Shown piece by piece: positions 16,122 to 24,949 of a stretch of DNA of 64,000 nt (positions within the stretch are counted from its first letter, which is position 1; each line of letters opens with the position of its first letter). Made by a program: the position numbers and the translations under genes. This DNA comes from Ensifer adhaerens (GTDB lineage: Bacteria > Pseudomonadota > Alphaproteobacteria > Rhizobiales > Rhizobiaceae): positions 310,001 to 374,000 of the forward strand of contig NZ_PNFP01000002.1 in the NCBI RefSeq assembly GCF_002940685.1, written 5' to 3'. The notes below the pieces were generated by a model that worked only from the letters and a program-made list of their open reading frames with translations, searched no databases and was not told the origin of the DNA.

Positions 16122-16574
16122 ATGGACAAGATCGACAGCAAGCTCTTGAGGCTCTTGCAGCAGGACGCGTCGCGCACCAATGCCGAGCTTGCGGAAGTGG
16201 TCGGCCTTTCGCCGTCGAGCTGCCTGCGCCGCATCAGGCGGCTACACGAGACCGGCGTCATCGACAGGATCGTGGCGGTGCTCAATCCCACAAAGGCGGG
16301 TCGCACGATGAAGGCGATCATCACCGTCGAGCTTGAGCGTCACGGCGAACAGTACATCCGCCGCTTCCTCGACATGGCGGAAAAGGAGCCGGCGGTGATC
16401 CAGGCCTATAGCGTCAGCGGCGAGACCGACGCCATTTTGATGCTGCGGCTGAAGGACATGGACGAGCTCGACGCGCTCACCGAACGGCTTTTCCGCGAGG
16501 AGACCAATGTCGCGCGCTACTACACCGCCTTCGTGATCCGCACGGGCAAGGAGACGACGGAGATCCCGGTGTGA
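16122..16574 (+). CDS. Lrp/AsnC-family transcriptional regulator
   Basis: 150 aa from ATG 16122 (aggagg nine bases upstream). It begins [20 protein letters not shown] and has the [23 protein letters not shown]. The ligand-binding RAM domain carries [21 protein letters not shown] likely octameric amino-acid-sensing regulator. It is divergent from the Gate-domain membrane protein, which is the likely target. Plus-strand ATGs further upstream (16068, 16095) lie before the SD and are not favoured. Confidence 0.9.
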   Translation: MDKIDSKLLRLLQQDASRTNAELAEVVGLSPSSCLRRIRRLHETGVIDRIVAVLNPTKAGRTMKAIITVELERHGEQYIRRFLDMAEKEPAVIQAYSVSGETDAILMLRLKDMDELDALTERLFREETNVARYYTAFVIRTGKETTEIPV

Positions 16575-16694
16575 GGGTCGTCGCCGCAGCCGCGGCGACG
16601 ACCCGAGACGGCGGGTGCCGGACCGACATGGGATGATTGCGGTCGGGGTGCCATCCTGCCGTTGCCTCGACCGTCATTGGCGCGGAAAACCCTG

Positions 16695-17114
16695 TCACAT
16701 GTTCTCGGCGAGATAGTCGCGCAATCTGCTCTTCAAACTCTCGACGACATCAGGGTGGTCCAGGAAGTCGGTGATCGACATGATTGCCCACTGCTGGCCC
16801 TCGTCGCCAAACCTTATCGGCCCGAAGCCATCTTCGAGCTTTCCGACAAGGAAGTAACTTCCAGGGTCGGTCGTGATCCGCGCCGGGTAGTAGCGCTCCC
16901 ACACAATCCACGCTGGATCGATTGTGATGTTGAATTCCTCGCCGGTCTCCCTGATCGCGCATTCCACCGGGCTTTCATCGTTTTCCCGCCCACCCCCAGG
17001 AAGATCCCACATCCCGGGAAAGGGGATCTCCGGTTTCTGGTCGCGCTGGTAGGCAATCAACTGCCCCTGAAAGAGCAATGCGATTTTTGCGCCTTTGAAG
17101 GGGATGAAGGCCAT
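16695..17114 (-). CDS. NUDIX hydrolase
   Basis: 139 aa. The Nudix box is clear: GGGRENDESPVECAIRETGE then EFNI, with the usual Gly near the end replaced by Asn. N-terminal FKGAKIALLFQGQLIAYQRD and MWDLPGG match NUDIX proteins of the MutT/ADP-ribose group. It hydrolyses a nucleoside diphosphate linked to another group. I start at ATG 17114 (MAFIPFKGAK); the longer frame to 17210 has no support. It stands alone; the SD is weak. Confidence 0.88.
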   Translation of the reverse strand: MAFIPFKGAKIALLFQGQLIAYQRDQKPEIPFPGMWDLPGGGRENDESPVECAIRETGEEFNITIDPAWIVWERYYPARITTDPGSYFLVGKLEDGFGPIRFGDEGQQWAIMSITDFLDHPDVVESLKSRLRDYLAENM

Positions 17115-17335
17115 TTGCGAAACCCTGCGTTTTCTGGATGAAGCGCGACGCTCGTCGTCGATGAAACCTGACTGTTGCAAAGCCGAAGATTGGCGAATTT
17201 GGCAACGCACGCAATGATTGTTTCCGGCGTGCTGGGCCCGCCGTTTCCCCTGCGCCCCCAGACAGGCGTGGGTTTGTCAGGATCGGCCCCCGGCCGAGAT
17301 CCATGAGCAGTCCTTTGGGACAGCGCGCAAAGGTT

Positions 17336-17380
17336 GGAAAAATTGGTGACCGGGGGCTGCAATGAGAGGGCCGCCCCCGG
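17336..17380 (-). terminator. Terminator of the SDR gene
   Basis: An 8-bp stem, gcccccgg/ccgggggc (17373-17380 and 17350-17357), is followed on the minus strand by gtcaccaattttt. It lies about 16 bp after the SDR stop. Confidence 0.5.
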
Positions 17381-17395
17381 GGTTTGAGCGGGCGC

Positions 17396-18145
17396 CTACT
17401 TCACCGCAGCATTGCCACCATCGGCAAAGAGTGCTGCGCCCGAGACGAAGCTTGCCATCGGGCCGGAGAGGAAAAGCGCTGCCTGGGCGATTTCTTCCGG
17501 CTGGGCGATGCGCTTCATCGCGTGCAGGCCGGCGGCCCATTCCTTGTTCTCCTTGCTGCCGGCAGCCGGGGTGTCGACGCCGCCGGGCAGCAGCGCATTG
17601 GCGCGGATGCCCATCGCGCCGTAATCGGCGGTGATGCCCTTGACGAGGCCCATCAGCCCGGCCTTGGGGGCGCCATAGGCCGCCATGCCGGGAATGCCGA
17701 CGCTGGTGCCGACGAAGGTGGAGGTGAAGACCAGCGCGCCGCCGCCGCGGGAAAGCATGGCCGGGATCTGGTGGCGGGCGCCGAGGAAGGCGGAAGTGAG
17801 GTTGGTCGCAAGCGACTGCTGCCATTCGGCAGCGGTGATCTCGGCGATCGGCTTCATGGCGTGGACGGCACCGGCATTGTTGACGGCGATATCGAGGCCG
17901 CCGAAGCGGCCGACGGCCGTTTCCACCAGCCGCATATGGGTTTCTTCGGCAGTGACGTCGCCGCTGATCGCAACGGCCTTGCCGCCCTTGCCACGGATTG
18001 CCTCGACGACGGCTTGCAGCGGCGCTTCGCTGCGGGCGTTGAGAACCACCCTGGCGCCTTCGGCGGCGAAAAGCTCGGCGATCGCGCGGCCGATGCCGGA
18101 CGACGCGCCGGTGATGATGGCGATCTTGTTTTCAAGCATGGACAT
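17396..18145 (-). CDS. Short-chain dehydrogenase/reductase (classical SDR)
   Basis: 249 aa from ATG 18145 (gagga upstream). Classical SDR motifs are present: TGASSGIG cofactor loop (residues 13-20), NNAG near residue 90, and active-site Ser in VFTSTF with YGAPK (Tyr/Lys). An Arg after beta-2 (LNARSE) suggests NADP preference. The C-terminus ends GGNAAVK. A cytosolic oxidoreductase of a carbonyl/alcohol substrate that cannot be specified. It is divergent from the GFA-family gene with a 160-bp spacer. Confidence 0.9.
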   Translation of the reverse strand: MSMLENKIAIITGASSGIGRAIAELFAAEGARVVLNARSEAPLQAVVEAIRGKGGKAVAISGDVTAEETHMRLVETAVGRFGGLDIAVNNAGAVHAMKPIAEITAAEWQQSLATNLTSAFLGARHQIPAMLSRGGGALVFTSTFVGTSVGIPGMAAYGAPKAGLMGLVKGITADYGAMGIRANALLPGGVDTPAAGSKENKEWAAGLHAMKRIAQPEEIAQAALFLSGPMASFVSGAALFADGGNAAVK

Positions 18146-18306
18146 GGACTTGCTCCTCTTGGTTGAGGCGCCCTGACTACCGGCGGCAGACACGAGCGCC
18201 CACCCGATTTCCGCCCGTTCAATTTCGCAGGCAGGTTGAGGCGTGCCGATTTTCAATCTTTGAAGGCGATGGCATAGTTCGTGCCGAAAAAAGGGGCAGG
18301 GAGCGG

Positions 18307-18714
18307 ATGCTGAGGACCTACACGGGGAGCTGCCACTGCGGCGCAGTGCGCATCGAGGCGGATCTCGACATCAGCGCCGGCACGGAGAAGTGCAATTGCA
18401 CGATCTGCGTGAAGATGCGGCTCTGGTGCGTGGCGATCCGGCCCGAGGCCTTCAAGCTGGTTTCAGGGGAAGAGGCGCTGACGGATTACCGCGGCCGTAA
18501 CGCGGTCGCGCATCATTACTTTTGCAGCCGTTGCGGGGTCAGACCGTTCGAGCGGATCGATGCGCCGAACATGACCAACGAGACCTATTACAACATCAAC
18601 GTCGCCTGCCTCGACGATGTCGATATCGACGCGTTGATCGCTGCTCCGGTCACCTGTCGCGACGGGCTCAACGACAACTGGGGCGCGACGCCTGACGAGG
18701 TAAGGCATCTATAG
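18307..18714 (+). CDS. GFA-family (CENP-V/GFA zinc-fold) protein
   Basis: 135 aa. It carries the GFA zinc ligands: GSCHCGAVRIEA at the N-terminus, CNCTICVK (two more Cys plus one), and YFCSRCGVRPF. The family is named after glutathione-dependent formaldehyde-activating enzyme, but most members have no shown activity. I start at ATG 18307, preceded by agggag. The function is uncertain; it could act on glutathione adducts. Confidence 0.88.
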   Translation: MLRTYTGSCHCGAVRIEADLDISAGTEKCNCTICVKMRLWCVAIRPEAFKLVSGEEALTDYRGRNAVAHHYFCSRCGVRPFERIDAPNMTNETYYNINVACLDDVDIDALIAAPVTCRDGLNDNWGATPDEVRHL

Positions 18715-18759
18715 CGCCTGCCGCGAGCGCAGTTATGCCTATTTCTGGCGTTGGTTTCT

Positions 18760-19653
18760 CTAGACGTCATCCAGGTTCGCCAATGTCCTCAATGCGGAGA
18801 GCGTCTCGCGCAACGCGCGATCGAGCCGCTTGTCGCGGCGAAGCACCAGGGCGGATCGGCGCGCGAAGGGTGGCGACACCTCCCGCACCTCAAGCCGTTC
18901 GCGATCCCCGGCGCGCAGCGCGATCTCCGGCACAAGTGCGGCGCCAAGGCCGGCGGCAACCATTTCCTTGATCGCATCGACACTGCCGAACGACATCAGC
19001 GGCCTGACGTCCGCGCCGCCCGATAGCAGCCACTCGTCGGTGATCCGGCGGGTGTTGGCGCCCGGTTCGTAGAAAATCATCGGATACGCCGCCAGGTCTT
19101 GTGCCGTCACGCTCTCGGGCAGTTCGGTTCCCAAAGGCGCGATGGCGACGAAGCGCTCGTCGAAAAGCGGCGCGACATCGAAGATGCGCCCGGTGACCGG
19201 AAGCGTCACGAGCCCGATATCGAGCAGGTTCTCGTCCACCGCGCGCACGATGTCGGCGCTGTTGCCTGTCGTCACCGTGATGTCGAGGTCGGGAAAGCGG
19301 CGCTTGAGATCGGCCAGAAGCGGCGGCAGCAGGAAGGCGCAAGGGGTGGCGCCGGTGCCGATGCGCACGCGGCCGAGCACGCCTCTCGCATGGCGCGAAA
19401 CGGCCTCGATCGCCCGGCTGGTGGCGGCCTCGATGCTGCCGGCATGGGCAAGCAGTTCCTCGCCGGCGGCACTCGGCCGCGCCGTGCGGCCGACCCGTTC
19501 GACCAGGCGTACGCCGAGCTGTTTTTCCAGTGCCCGCACCTGCAGGCTGATCGCCGGCTGCGTCAGCCCGAGGCGCTCGGCGGCGGCCGAAAAGCTGCCG
19601 AGTTCGGCGACCAGAGCAAAAGTCTTGAGATAGTCGAGATCGAGCGCGCCCAT
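18760..19653 (-). CDS. LysR-family transcriptional regulator
   Basis: 297 aa. N-terminal winged HTH (YLKTFALVAELGSFSAAAER, LTQPAISLQVRALEKQLGV) and a C-terminal periplasmic-binding-like effector domain (VRIGTGATPCAFLLPPLL, DIGLVTLPVTGRI, FYEPGANTRRITDEWL). It is divergent from the DUF1127 gene, with start codons 75 bp apart, so it probably controls that gene or itself. The effector is unknown. Confidence 0.9.
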   Translation of the reverse strand: MGALDLDYLKTFALVAELGSFSAAAERLGLTQPAISLQVRALEKQLGVRLVERVGRTARPSAAGEELLAHAGSIEAATSRAIEAVSRHARGVLGRVRIGTGATPCAFLLPPLLADLKRRFPDLDITVTTGNSADIVRAVDENLLDIGLVTLPVTGRIFDVAPLFDERFVAIAPLGTELPESVTAQDLAAYPMIFYEPGANTRRITDEWLLSGGADVRPLMSFGSVDAIKEMVAAGLGAALVPEIALRAGDRERLEVREVSPPFARRSALVLRRDKRLDRALRETLSALRTLANLDDV

Positions 19654-19727
19654 ACCAAAGTTTCTCTTATGCGTGGAATAGGAATGCTAAGCTTCTTTTA
19701 GGAAATGTCGAGGCGCAGACTGTGTCC

Positions 19728-19973
19728 ATGATTGGAAGCGAAACATGGATGTTCGACATGATCCGGGAACTCGGTCTCTATCTCGTCGCCTCGCCGCGCT
19801 CGCGGTACTGGCAATTGCAGCAGTTGCGCGAACTCGATGCGGAGCATCTGGCCGATATCGGCGTGACAGCCGGGGAGGCCGAGCTTGGACGGCGCAAGGC
19901 TGCGCCGGTTCCGGCGCGCAAGAGCACAGCCGCCGTGCGGCATGCGGAGGCCGCGCAAGCAGGGGCGATGTGA
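19728..19973 (+). CDS. DUF1127 small basic protein
   Basis: 81 aa. It contains the YjiS/DUF1127 core (SRYWQLQQLRELDAEHLADI, then GVTAGEAE), an arginine-rich amphipathic motif typical of many rhizobial small proteins, some of which affect RNA turnover and phosphate or nitrogen metabolism. The start is uncertain: ATG 19728 or ATG 19749 (MFDMIRELG, with ggaagcga upstream). The Ala/Arg-rich tail is unusually long. It is divergent from a LysR gene. Confidence 0.8.
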   Translation: MIGSETWMFDMIRELGLYLVASPRSRYWQLQQLRELDAEHLADIGVTAGEAELGRRKAAPVPARKSTAAVRHAEAAQAGAM

Positions 19974-20025
19974 CGTCGGGCCTGTGACGTTGGCGAGTGA
20001 CGTTGCTGGCTTCAGCGCCGGCCGG

Positions 20026-20685
20026 TTACCGGTCCCAGCGCTCGATCGTCAGGCCCGGCCAGAGGGCGCGCCAGCGATTGACCTTGCGCTCAAAAATCTC
20101 GCGCGTGATCTGGCTCTTGTTGGCGCGCACGACGAGCGACAGGAGGTCGGCAAGGCCGAAGGGCGCACAGATCTCCAGCCCGCAGGTTTCTGGCCCGCAG
20201 ACTTCTGGCCCGTCGTGCGAAGGGCGTATGCCGATGGCGGTTGCCGTCGTCGGGAATGTCGCGATCGCTGCCGGTGTCGAGGCATAGGGGCGGATCGGAC
20301 GGCCGAACTTTTCTTCGTACCAGAGATGGACGCGCGCCTCGTTCTTGACGTCGATCCGCACGGGCAAGGCGGCAAACAGGCTTCCGATCCGGACTGCATG
20401 TCCGGCTTCCGCTTCTTCCGAGAGGTCGTCGCCATCGAAATAGACGATGTCGATGTCGCCGATGCCATGCGTCGGCGGCATTGCGAAGGCGTGGTTCCAG
20501 ACGGTCTGGGCGATTGCGCCGGCCGCTAGCCAGGCATCGGGCAGAGCCACGTGGTTCCAATGATCGAGGACCGCCGTGAGCAGCGGGCTCTTCCGGATGA
20601 TGGCTTGCAATTCCATGTGCTGGTGGCGGGTCAAATGACACCTTCCGGGTCTTGGGATTTCGGGGCGGGCGACTGGAATGGCCAT
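20026..20685 (-). CDS. Nucleotidyltransferase-like protein (NTP_transf_6) with a Cys-repeat insertion
   Basis: 219 aa. The pattern follows the NTP_transf_6 family (PF06042): ALPDAWLAAGAIAQTVWNHA, then GIGDIDIVYFDGDDLSEEAE (the Asp-x-Asp metal site), and CAPFGLADLLSLVVRANKSQ. Three five-residue units, GPEVC, GPETC and GLEIC, stand before CAPFGL; the last is the family position and the first two look like amplified copies. The ATG at 20685 starts one base after the stop of the upstream peptidase gene, with aagg as SD, so they are coupled. ATG 20616 (MELQAI) is the alternative. Confidence 0.85.
   Translation of the reverse strand: MAIPVARPEIPRPGRCHLTRHQHMELQAIIRKSPLLTAVLDHWNHVALPDAWLAAGAIAQTVWNHAFAMPPTHGIGDIDIVYFDGDDLSEEAEAGHAVRIGSLFAALPVRIDVKNEARVHLWYEEKFGRPIRPYASTPAAIATFPTTATAIGIRPSHDGPEVCGPETCGLEICAPFGLADLLSLVVRANKSQITREIFERKVNRWRALWPGLTIERWDR
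20167..20211 (-). repeat. Three 15-bp tandem units inside the nucleotidyltransferase gene
   Basis: On the coding strand the units are gggccagaagtctgc, gggccagaaacctgc and gggctggagatctgt, encoding GPEVC, GPETC and GLEIC. The first two differ at only two positions, so the expansion is recent. Confidence 0.8.
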
Positions 20686-20686
20686 C

Positions 20687-21385
20687 TCAAGCCTTGGCTA
20701 TCGAGAAACCGTCAAGGTTGATGTCGTCAGGTGTCCGCACGGCACCACCCGAGATCCACAGGGGCTCTCCAAAACACTCGACCCGACTGCCTGTGACGAC
20801 AACGCCGTCGCTGTCGTTGCACGCAAGGATCGGCCGCGAGGTCGACATGCTGTAGCGCAGCAGCGCGGGCAGGTAGGTGTCGTCGTCGCCGAGATGCGGG
20901 AAGAACTCGAAGGGCGCAAGAGCGAGCGCGTCGGCGTCCATTACGTCCTCCGGCCGCTTGCCCACGAAGGGTCCATCGGTCGCGATCGTCGGCCCCATGA
21001 GAATGGCGCCGGCACTGACGCCGATGAGAACACCGCCTGATCGCGCAAAGCCGCGGAGCGGCGCGAGCATGCCGCTGCGCTTCAGCCGTTCGAGAAAGCC
21101 GCCGGTGTGGCCGCCCGAGAGGTGGATGGCGTCCGAGGCGAAGAGGGCGGTCGTGGCTTCCCCGGACTGCGGTTCGTCGAGATCGAAGAACAGGCTAAGG
21201 TCGAGGCCGTATCGGCCGTAATAGGACCGGGCAGCAAGGAAGAAACTGCGGTCCGGCTCCGGGCCGGAGGCGACATAGGCGATGCGATTGCCGGCGCTGT
21301 GCGCCTTCAGCAGCTCCACGAGCCTCCGATCGATCGCCGCGCAGTCGGGGTGGATCTGGTCGCTGTAAAGGACGAGGTTGAGCAT
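20687..21385 (-). CDS. Peptidase E-like (S51) class I glutamine-amidotransferase-fold protein
   Basis: 232 aa. It has the S51 layout: N-terminal VLYSDQIHPD, IAYVASGPEPDRSFF, the oxyanion-region SGGHTGGFLERL, and the nucleophile elbow LIGVSAGAILMG (Ser124). Members are Asp-specific dipeptidases or cyanophycinase-type enzymes. ATG 21385 is preceded by aagg. It is coupled with the downstream nucleotidyltransferase (one base between). The specific peptide substrate is unknown. Confidence 0.85.
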   Translation of the reverse strand: MLNLVLYSDQIHPDCAAIDRRLVELLKAHSAGNRIAYVASGPEPDRSFFLAARSYYGRYGLDLSLFFDLDEPQSGEATTALFASDAIHLSGGHTGGFLERLKRSGMLAPLRGFARSGGVLIGVSAGAILMGPTIATDGPFVGKRPEDVMDADALALAPFEFFPHLGDDDTYLPALLRYSMSTSRPILACNDSDGVVVTGSRVECFGEPLWISGGAVRTPDDINLDGFSIAKA

Positions 21386-21428
21386 GTCGCGCTTGCCTTG
21401 GAGGGGCGTTCGGAAGGCCGTTCGCCCG

Positions 21429-21836
21429 TCAGCTTGAGGAAGGATGACGCTTCACGCGGGCAGCATAGCGCCAGACACCAAGCCAGCCATAATAGGCAAG
21501 CGCCAGGGCGGCGGCATAGAGTGCCGCCATTGCGGCCAGCTCGCTCCACGCAGAATTGGCGATGCCGAGGGACAGGATCATCCAGGCGGTGCCGACGAGA
21601 TAAAGAGCGGTCCAGAAGGTCAGGACTCGTGCGAAAGGTGGCCAGAAGGCCGACGGCAGAAGGTCCTTGTCAAAGGCGTAGCAGACGACGCCGATGGATG
21701 CCGGCACCGATAGGACCAGGCTGATCAGGTCGATCACGTTGACTTCGCCTGGCGCCTGTTCAGAAACAATGAGCGCAAACCAAGTGAAGGCGGCTACGGT
21801 CAGCCCGCATGTCAGAACAGCAAAGATCTTCCACAT
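21429..21836 (-). CDS. Small membrane protein, paralogue 1 of a tandem trio
   Basis: 135 aa with four predicted transmembrane helices. N-terminus MWKIFAVLTCGL; mid motif CYAFDKDLLPSAFWPPF; C-terminal YYGWLGVWRYAARV. It is homologous to the next two genes upstream (21911-22306 and 22468-22893), which share MWKxFA, YAF-x4-P-x3-FWRP and WLGVWRY. I start at ATG 21836; the six bases before it (TTG) are an alternative. No known family was recognised. Among the three it has diverged most (FWPP rather than FWRP). Confidence 0.75.
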   Translation of the reverse strand: MWKIFAVLTCGLTVAAFTWFALIVSEQAPGEVNVIDLISLVLSVPASIGVVCYAFDKDLLPSAFWPPFARVLTFWTALYLVGTAWMILSLGIANSAWSELAAMAALYAAALALAYYGWLGVWRYAARVKRHPSSS

Positions 21837-21910
21837 CGGCAATCATATCTCCTGGCAGCAATGCGTCTAACTGGGGCGACAGCGCACGCCCTGTGAACCC
21901 GAGGCGCGCC

Positions 21911-22306
21911 CTAGGCGAGGACCGACACGCGGCGGCTATAACGCCAGACGCCGAGCCAGCTGAAATAATTGACGAGCACAAACAGGAAAAGCCAGAGCAG
22001 ACTGACGAGATCATCGCCCCCTTCGAACTGACCGGCAAATCGAACGACGCCGATCAGCGACAGTCCTGCGAGAAGGATGCCGAGCAGCCAGCTGTAAGGC
22101 CGCCAGAACCCGAACGGAGGGACCTGCAGGTTAAAGGCGTAAGCGACGAGGCCGATCGCCGTTGCCAGCGCCATGACCAGGCTGACGCTGCCGAGGATCT
22201 TGATCCCGTATGCCATCTCGTCCCACAAGCCCAGGAGCAGCGTCGCGCCTATGACCAGGCCGAAAGCAAGGCTGAGCACGTAGAAAATTGCGAATGCCTT
22301 CCACAT
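21911..22306 (-). CDS. Small membrane protein, paralogue 2 of a tandem trio
   Basis: 131 aa, four predicted transmembrane helices. N-terminus MWKAFAIFYVLSLAFGLVIG; mid motif AYAFNLQVPPFGFWRPYSW; end NYFSWLGVWRYSRRVSVLA. The bases before the ATG (gattcgcg) are the same as for paralogue 3, and the C-terminal coding regions are nearly identical at the DNA level (taacgccagacgccgagcca on the plus strand in both). This points to tandem duplication. Function unknown. Confidence 0.78.
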   Translation of the reverse strand: MWKAFAIFYVLSLAFGLVIGATLLLGLWDEMAYGIKILGSVSLVMALATAIGLVAYAFNLQVPPFGFWRPYSWLLGILLAGLSLIGVVRFAGQFEGGDDLVSLLWLFLFVLVNYFSWLGVWRYSRRVSVLA

Positions 22307-22467
22307 CGCGAATCATCCTGTATCTGCGTTGGTGCCAGTTTGGGTGGTGAAGAGCGCCTTGTCTATCGTTCGACGGGCGAGATGGTCGCAAGGCCTTACA
22401 CCCGGCCTGCATGCCGCCGGCTGTCGCATTCGTTCCCCGGAGTGCGTGGCGTGCGGGCGTTCCACCC

Positions 22468-22893
22468 TTAGCCAGTGGGGGCCGGCTGCTGCTCTGTTTG
22501 GCGGCCATAACGCCAGACGCCGAGCCAGGCGAAATAGTTGAGAAGAAGCAGGAGCAGCAGGCCGAAGACGGCTGACACCAAGCCTTCGTCTCCGGGTTTC
22601 GGGCTGGTGATGAGCATGGCGACGTCCCAGGCCTTGTCCAGCGACGTGTAGAGACACCAGCCTGCAAGAGCCCAGCTGAATGGCCGCCAAAATGACGAGG
22701 GCGGGACTCTCAGGTCGAAGGCGTAGGCAAAGGCGCCTATCATGGCCGCAAATTCCACGGCCAGGCCCGCATAGAACAGGGCTCGGTCGGCGGAAGACAG
22801 CTGCACCGCGATTTCAGGGGGCAGCGTGACGAAAGCCAATGACAGCCCGAAAATGAAAATCAGCCCGTAGAGAACGGCAAACGCCTTCCACAT
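22468..22893 (-). CDS. Small membrane protein, paralogue 3 of a tandem trio
   Basis: 141 aa, four predicted transmembrane helices. N-terminus MWKAFAVLYGLIFIFGLSLA; mid motif AYAFDLRVPPSSFWRPFSWA; end NYFAWLGVWRYGRQTEQ plus a short polar tail. It is the first gene of the trio in the direction of transcription. The spacers between the three genes (161 and 74 bp) are long enough for separate promoters. Function unknown. Confidence 0.78.
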   Translation of the reverse strand: MWKAFAVLYGLIFIFGLSLAFVTLPPEIAVQLSSADRALFYAGLAVEFAAMIGAFAYAFDLRVPPSSFWRPFSWALAGWCLYTSLDKAWDVAMLITSPKPGDEGLVSAVFGLLLLLLLNYFAWLGVWRYGRQTEQQPAPTG

Positions 22894-22985
22894 CGCGAAT
22901 CAACCCCCAAGCGTGCAGCGTCTGCTATCTTGGGTCGTGTCGAGACACTTGTCTGCCGTCTGGCGGGCAGGAGCGTCGCTCTTGC

Positions 22986-24929
22986 CTAGTCCGCGCTCAG
23001 CGCCACCGCCGGCTGCAGGCGCGAGGCGTTGCGGGCAGGCAGAAAGCCGAAGACGAGGCCGGTGAGGAAGGCGCAGGCAAAGGCGAGCGCGACCGGGCCG
23101 AGCGTGAAGGAGACCGGCATGCCGAACTGGCCGGCAAGCGCCCCGGTGCCGAGCCCGAGTGCTACGCCGAGCGTGCCGCCGATAGCCGAGACGACCAGCG
23201 CCTCGATGATGAACTGCAGGAGGATATCGCGCTGGCGGGCGCCGGTCGCCATGCGCACGCCGATCTCGCGGGTGCGCTCGCTCACCGAGACGAGCATGAT
23301 GTTCATGACGCCGATGCCGCCGACGAGCAGCGAGATCGCGGCGACCGAGGCGAGGAACAGCTTCAGCGTGTTCGAGGTCTCGGTGAAGGCCTCGCGCACG
23401 GAGGACATGTTGGTGATCTGCGTGTCCTGGCGCTTGTGGCGCTGGTCGAGCAGCGCCTGGATCGTCTGCTGGGTGATGTCGATCGCCGAACCGTCCTTCA
23501 CCTGGACGGTGATGGTGCGGATGTTGCGCTGGCCGAAAAGGCGGATGCTGCCGGTGGTCAAGGGCACCAGCACGACGTCGTCCTGGTCGTTGCCGAAGGA
23601 GGTGGCGCCCATTTCCGCCATCACGCCGATCACCTGGAAGGGGATCTTGTTGACGAGCACATATTGCCCGATCGGATTGTCGCCGTCGGGAAACAGCGTC
23701 TTGACCACCGTCTGGCCGAGCACGGCCACCGGTGCGTAGGTGTCCATGTCGTTCTGGTTGATGAACTCGCCCTTGGCCATCTTCCAGGATTTGGCGGTGG
23801 TGAACTGCGGCACGGTGCCGTTGGCGGTCGTCTGATAGTCGACATTGCCGCGGCGAAGCGTGACGGAGCTCGTCATCTCCGGCACGGCGAAAGCGACATT
23901 CGGCACCTCGAGGATCGCATCCGCATCGGCCGGCACCAGCGTCACGTTGCTTCCGCCCGCGCTGCCGCGGAAATTCGCCATGCTCGGGCGCACGACCAGC
24001 AGGTCCGAGCCCATGGAGGAAATGCGGCTCAGAACCGAATCCTGCGCTCCGGTGCCGATCGCCAGCATCGCGACGACCGAGCCGACGCCGATGACGATGC
24101 CGAGCAGCGTCAGGATGGTGCGGAAGAGATTGGCCTTCAGCGCCCGAAACGCCATCTTGACCGCTTCGGTGACGTCGGCGATCGCCGCCGAGCCTTCGCT
24201 GACATGGCGGGCGAGGGCGGCAGCACCCTCGGCATTGACGCGGGCTTTCCTGGCGCGGTCGGCGACGATGCAGCCGTCATGGATCTCGATCAGCCGGTCG
24301 GCCTGTTCGGCGACCTCGCGCGAATGGGTGATGACGATGACCGTGTGGCCCTGGTCGTTCATGTCGCGCAGCAGCGCCATCACGTCGGAACCGCTCTGGC
24401 TGTCGAGCGCGCCGGTCGGCTCGTCGGCGAGGATCACCCGGCCGCCGTTCATGAGCGCGCGGGCGATGGAAACACGTTGCTGCTGGCCGCCGGAGAGCTG
24501 GCTTGGCCGGTGGTCGAGGCGCTCGCCGAGTTTCAGCGCGTCGAGCAGCGCCTCGGCACGGTCGTGCCGGTCGCGGGCCGACATGCCGGCATAGACGGCC
24601 GGGACCTCGACGTTCTCCTTGGCGCTTGCGGTCGGGATGAGGTTGTAGCTCTGGAAGACGAAGCCGAAGGTACGGCGGCGCAGCGCCGCCAGCTCGTCGC
24701 TGTCGAGGGTTGCGACACTCTCGCCATCGATCAGGTAATCGCCGCCGGTCGGCTGGTCGAGGCAGCCGAGGATGTTCATCAGCGTCGACTTGCCCGAACC
24801 CGACTGGCCGACGATCGCCACGAACTCGCCCGCCTCGATATCGAGCGACAGGCCATGCAGGACCTCGACGGCGAGGTCGCCGTTGAAATAGGTCTTGCTG
24901 ACGTGCCTGAGCGAGAGGAGCGGAGCCAT
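22986..24929 (-). CDS. macB: MacB-type ABC transporter (ATPase-permease fusion)
   Basis: 647 aa, the usual MacB length. The N-terminal ATPase has Walker [10 protein letters not shown] (residues 41-49), signature LSGGQQQR, and Walker [15 protein letters not shown] transmembrane helix near residue 270 is followed by a large periplasmic domain, and the FtsX-type permease ends with three helices ([55 protein letters not shown]). MacB drives export from the periplasm through MacA and a TolC-type channel. It is 20 bp behind macA; no TolC gene is seen here, so the channel is encoded elsewhere. The substrate is unknown. Confidence 0.93.
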   Translation of the reverse strand: MAPLLSLRHVSKTYFNGDLAVEVLHGLSLDIEAGEFVAIVGQSGSGKSTLMNILGCLDQPTGGDYLIDGESVATLDSDELAALRRRTFGFVFQSYNLIPTASAKENVEVPAVYAGMSARDRHDRAEALLDALKLGERLDHRPSQLSGGQQQRVSIARALMNGGRVILADEPTGALDSQSGSDVMALLRDMNDQGHTVIVITHSREVAEQADRLIEIHDGCIVADRARKARVNAEGAAALARHVSEGSAAIADVTEAVKMAFRALKANLFRTILTLLGIVIGVGSVVAMLAIGTGAQDSVLSRISSMGSDLLVVRPSMANFRGSAGGSNVTLVPADADAILEVPNVAFAVPEMTSSVTLRRGNVDYQTTANGTVPQFTTAKSWKMAKGEFINQNDMDTYAPVAVLGQTVVKTLFPDGDNPIGQYVLVNKIPFQVIGVMAEMGATSFGNDQDDVVLVPLTTGSIRLFGQRNIRTITVQVKDGSAIDITQQTIQALLDQRHKRQDTQITNMSSVREAFTETSNTLKLFLASVAAISLLVGGIGVMNIMLVSVSERTREIGVRMATGARQRDILLQFIIEALVVSAIGGTLGVALGLGTGALAGQFGMPVSFTLGPVALAFACAFLTGLVFGFLPARNASRLQPAVALSAD

Positions 24930-24949
24930 GGCCAGTCTCTAAAGCCTGA

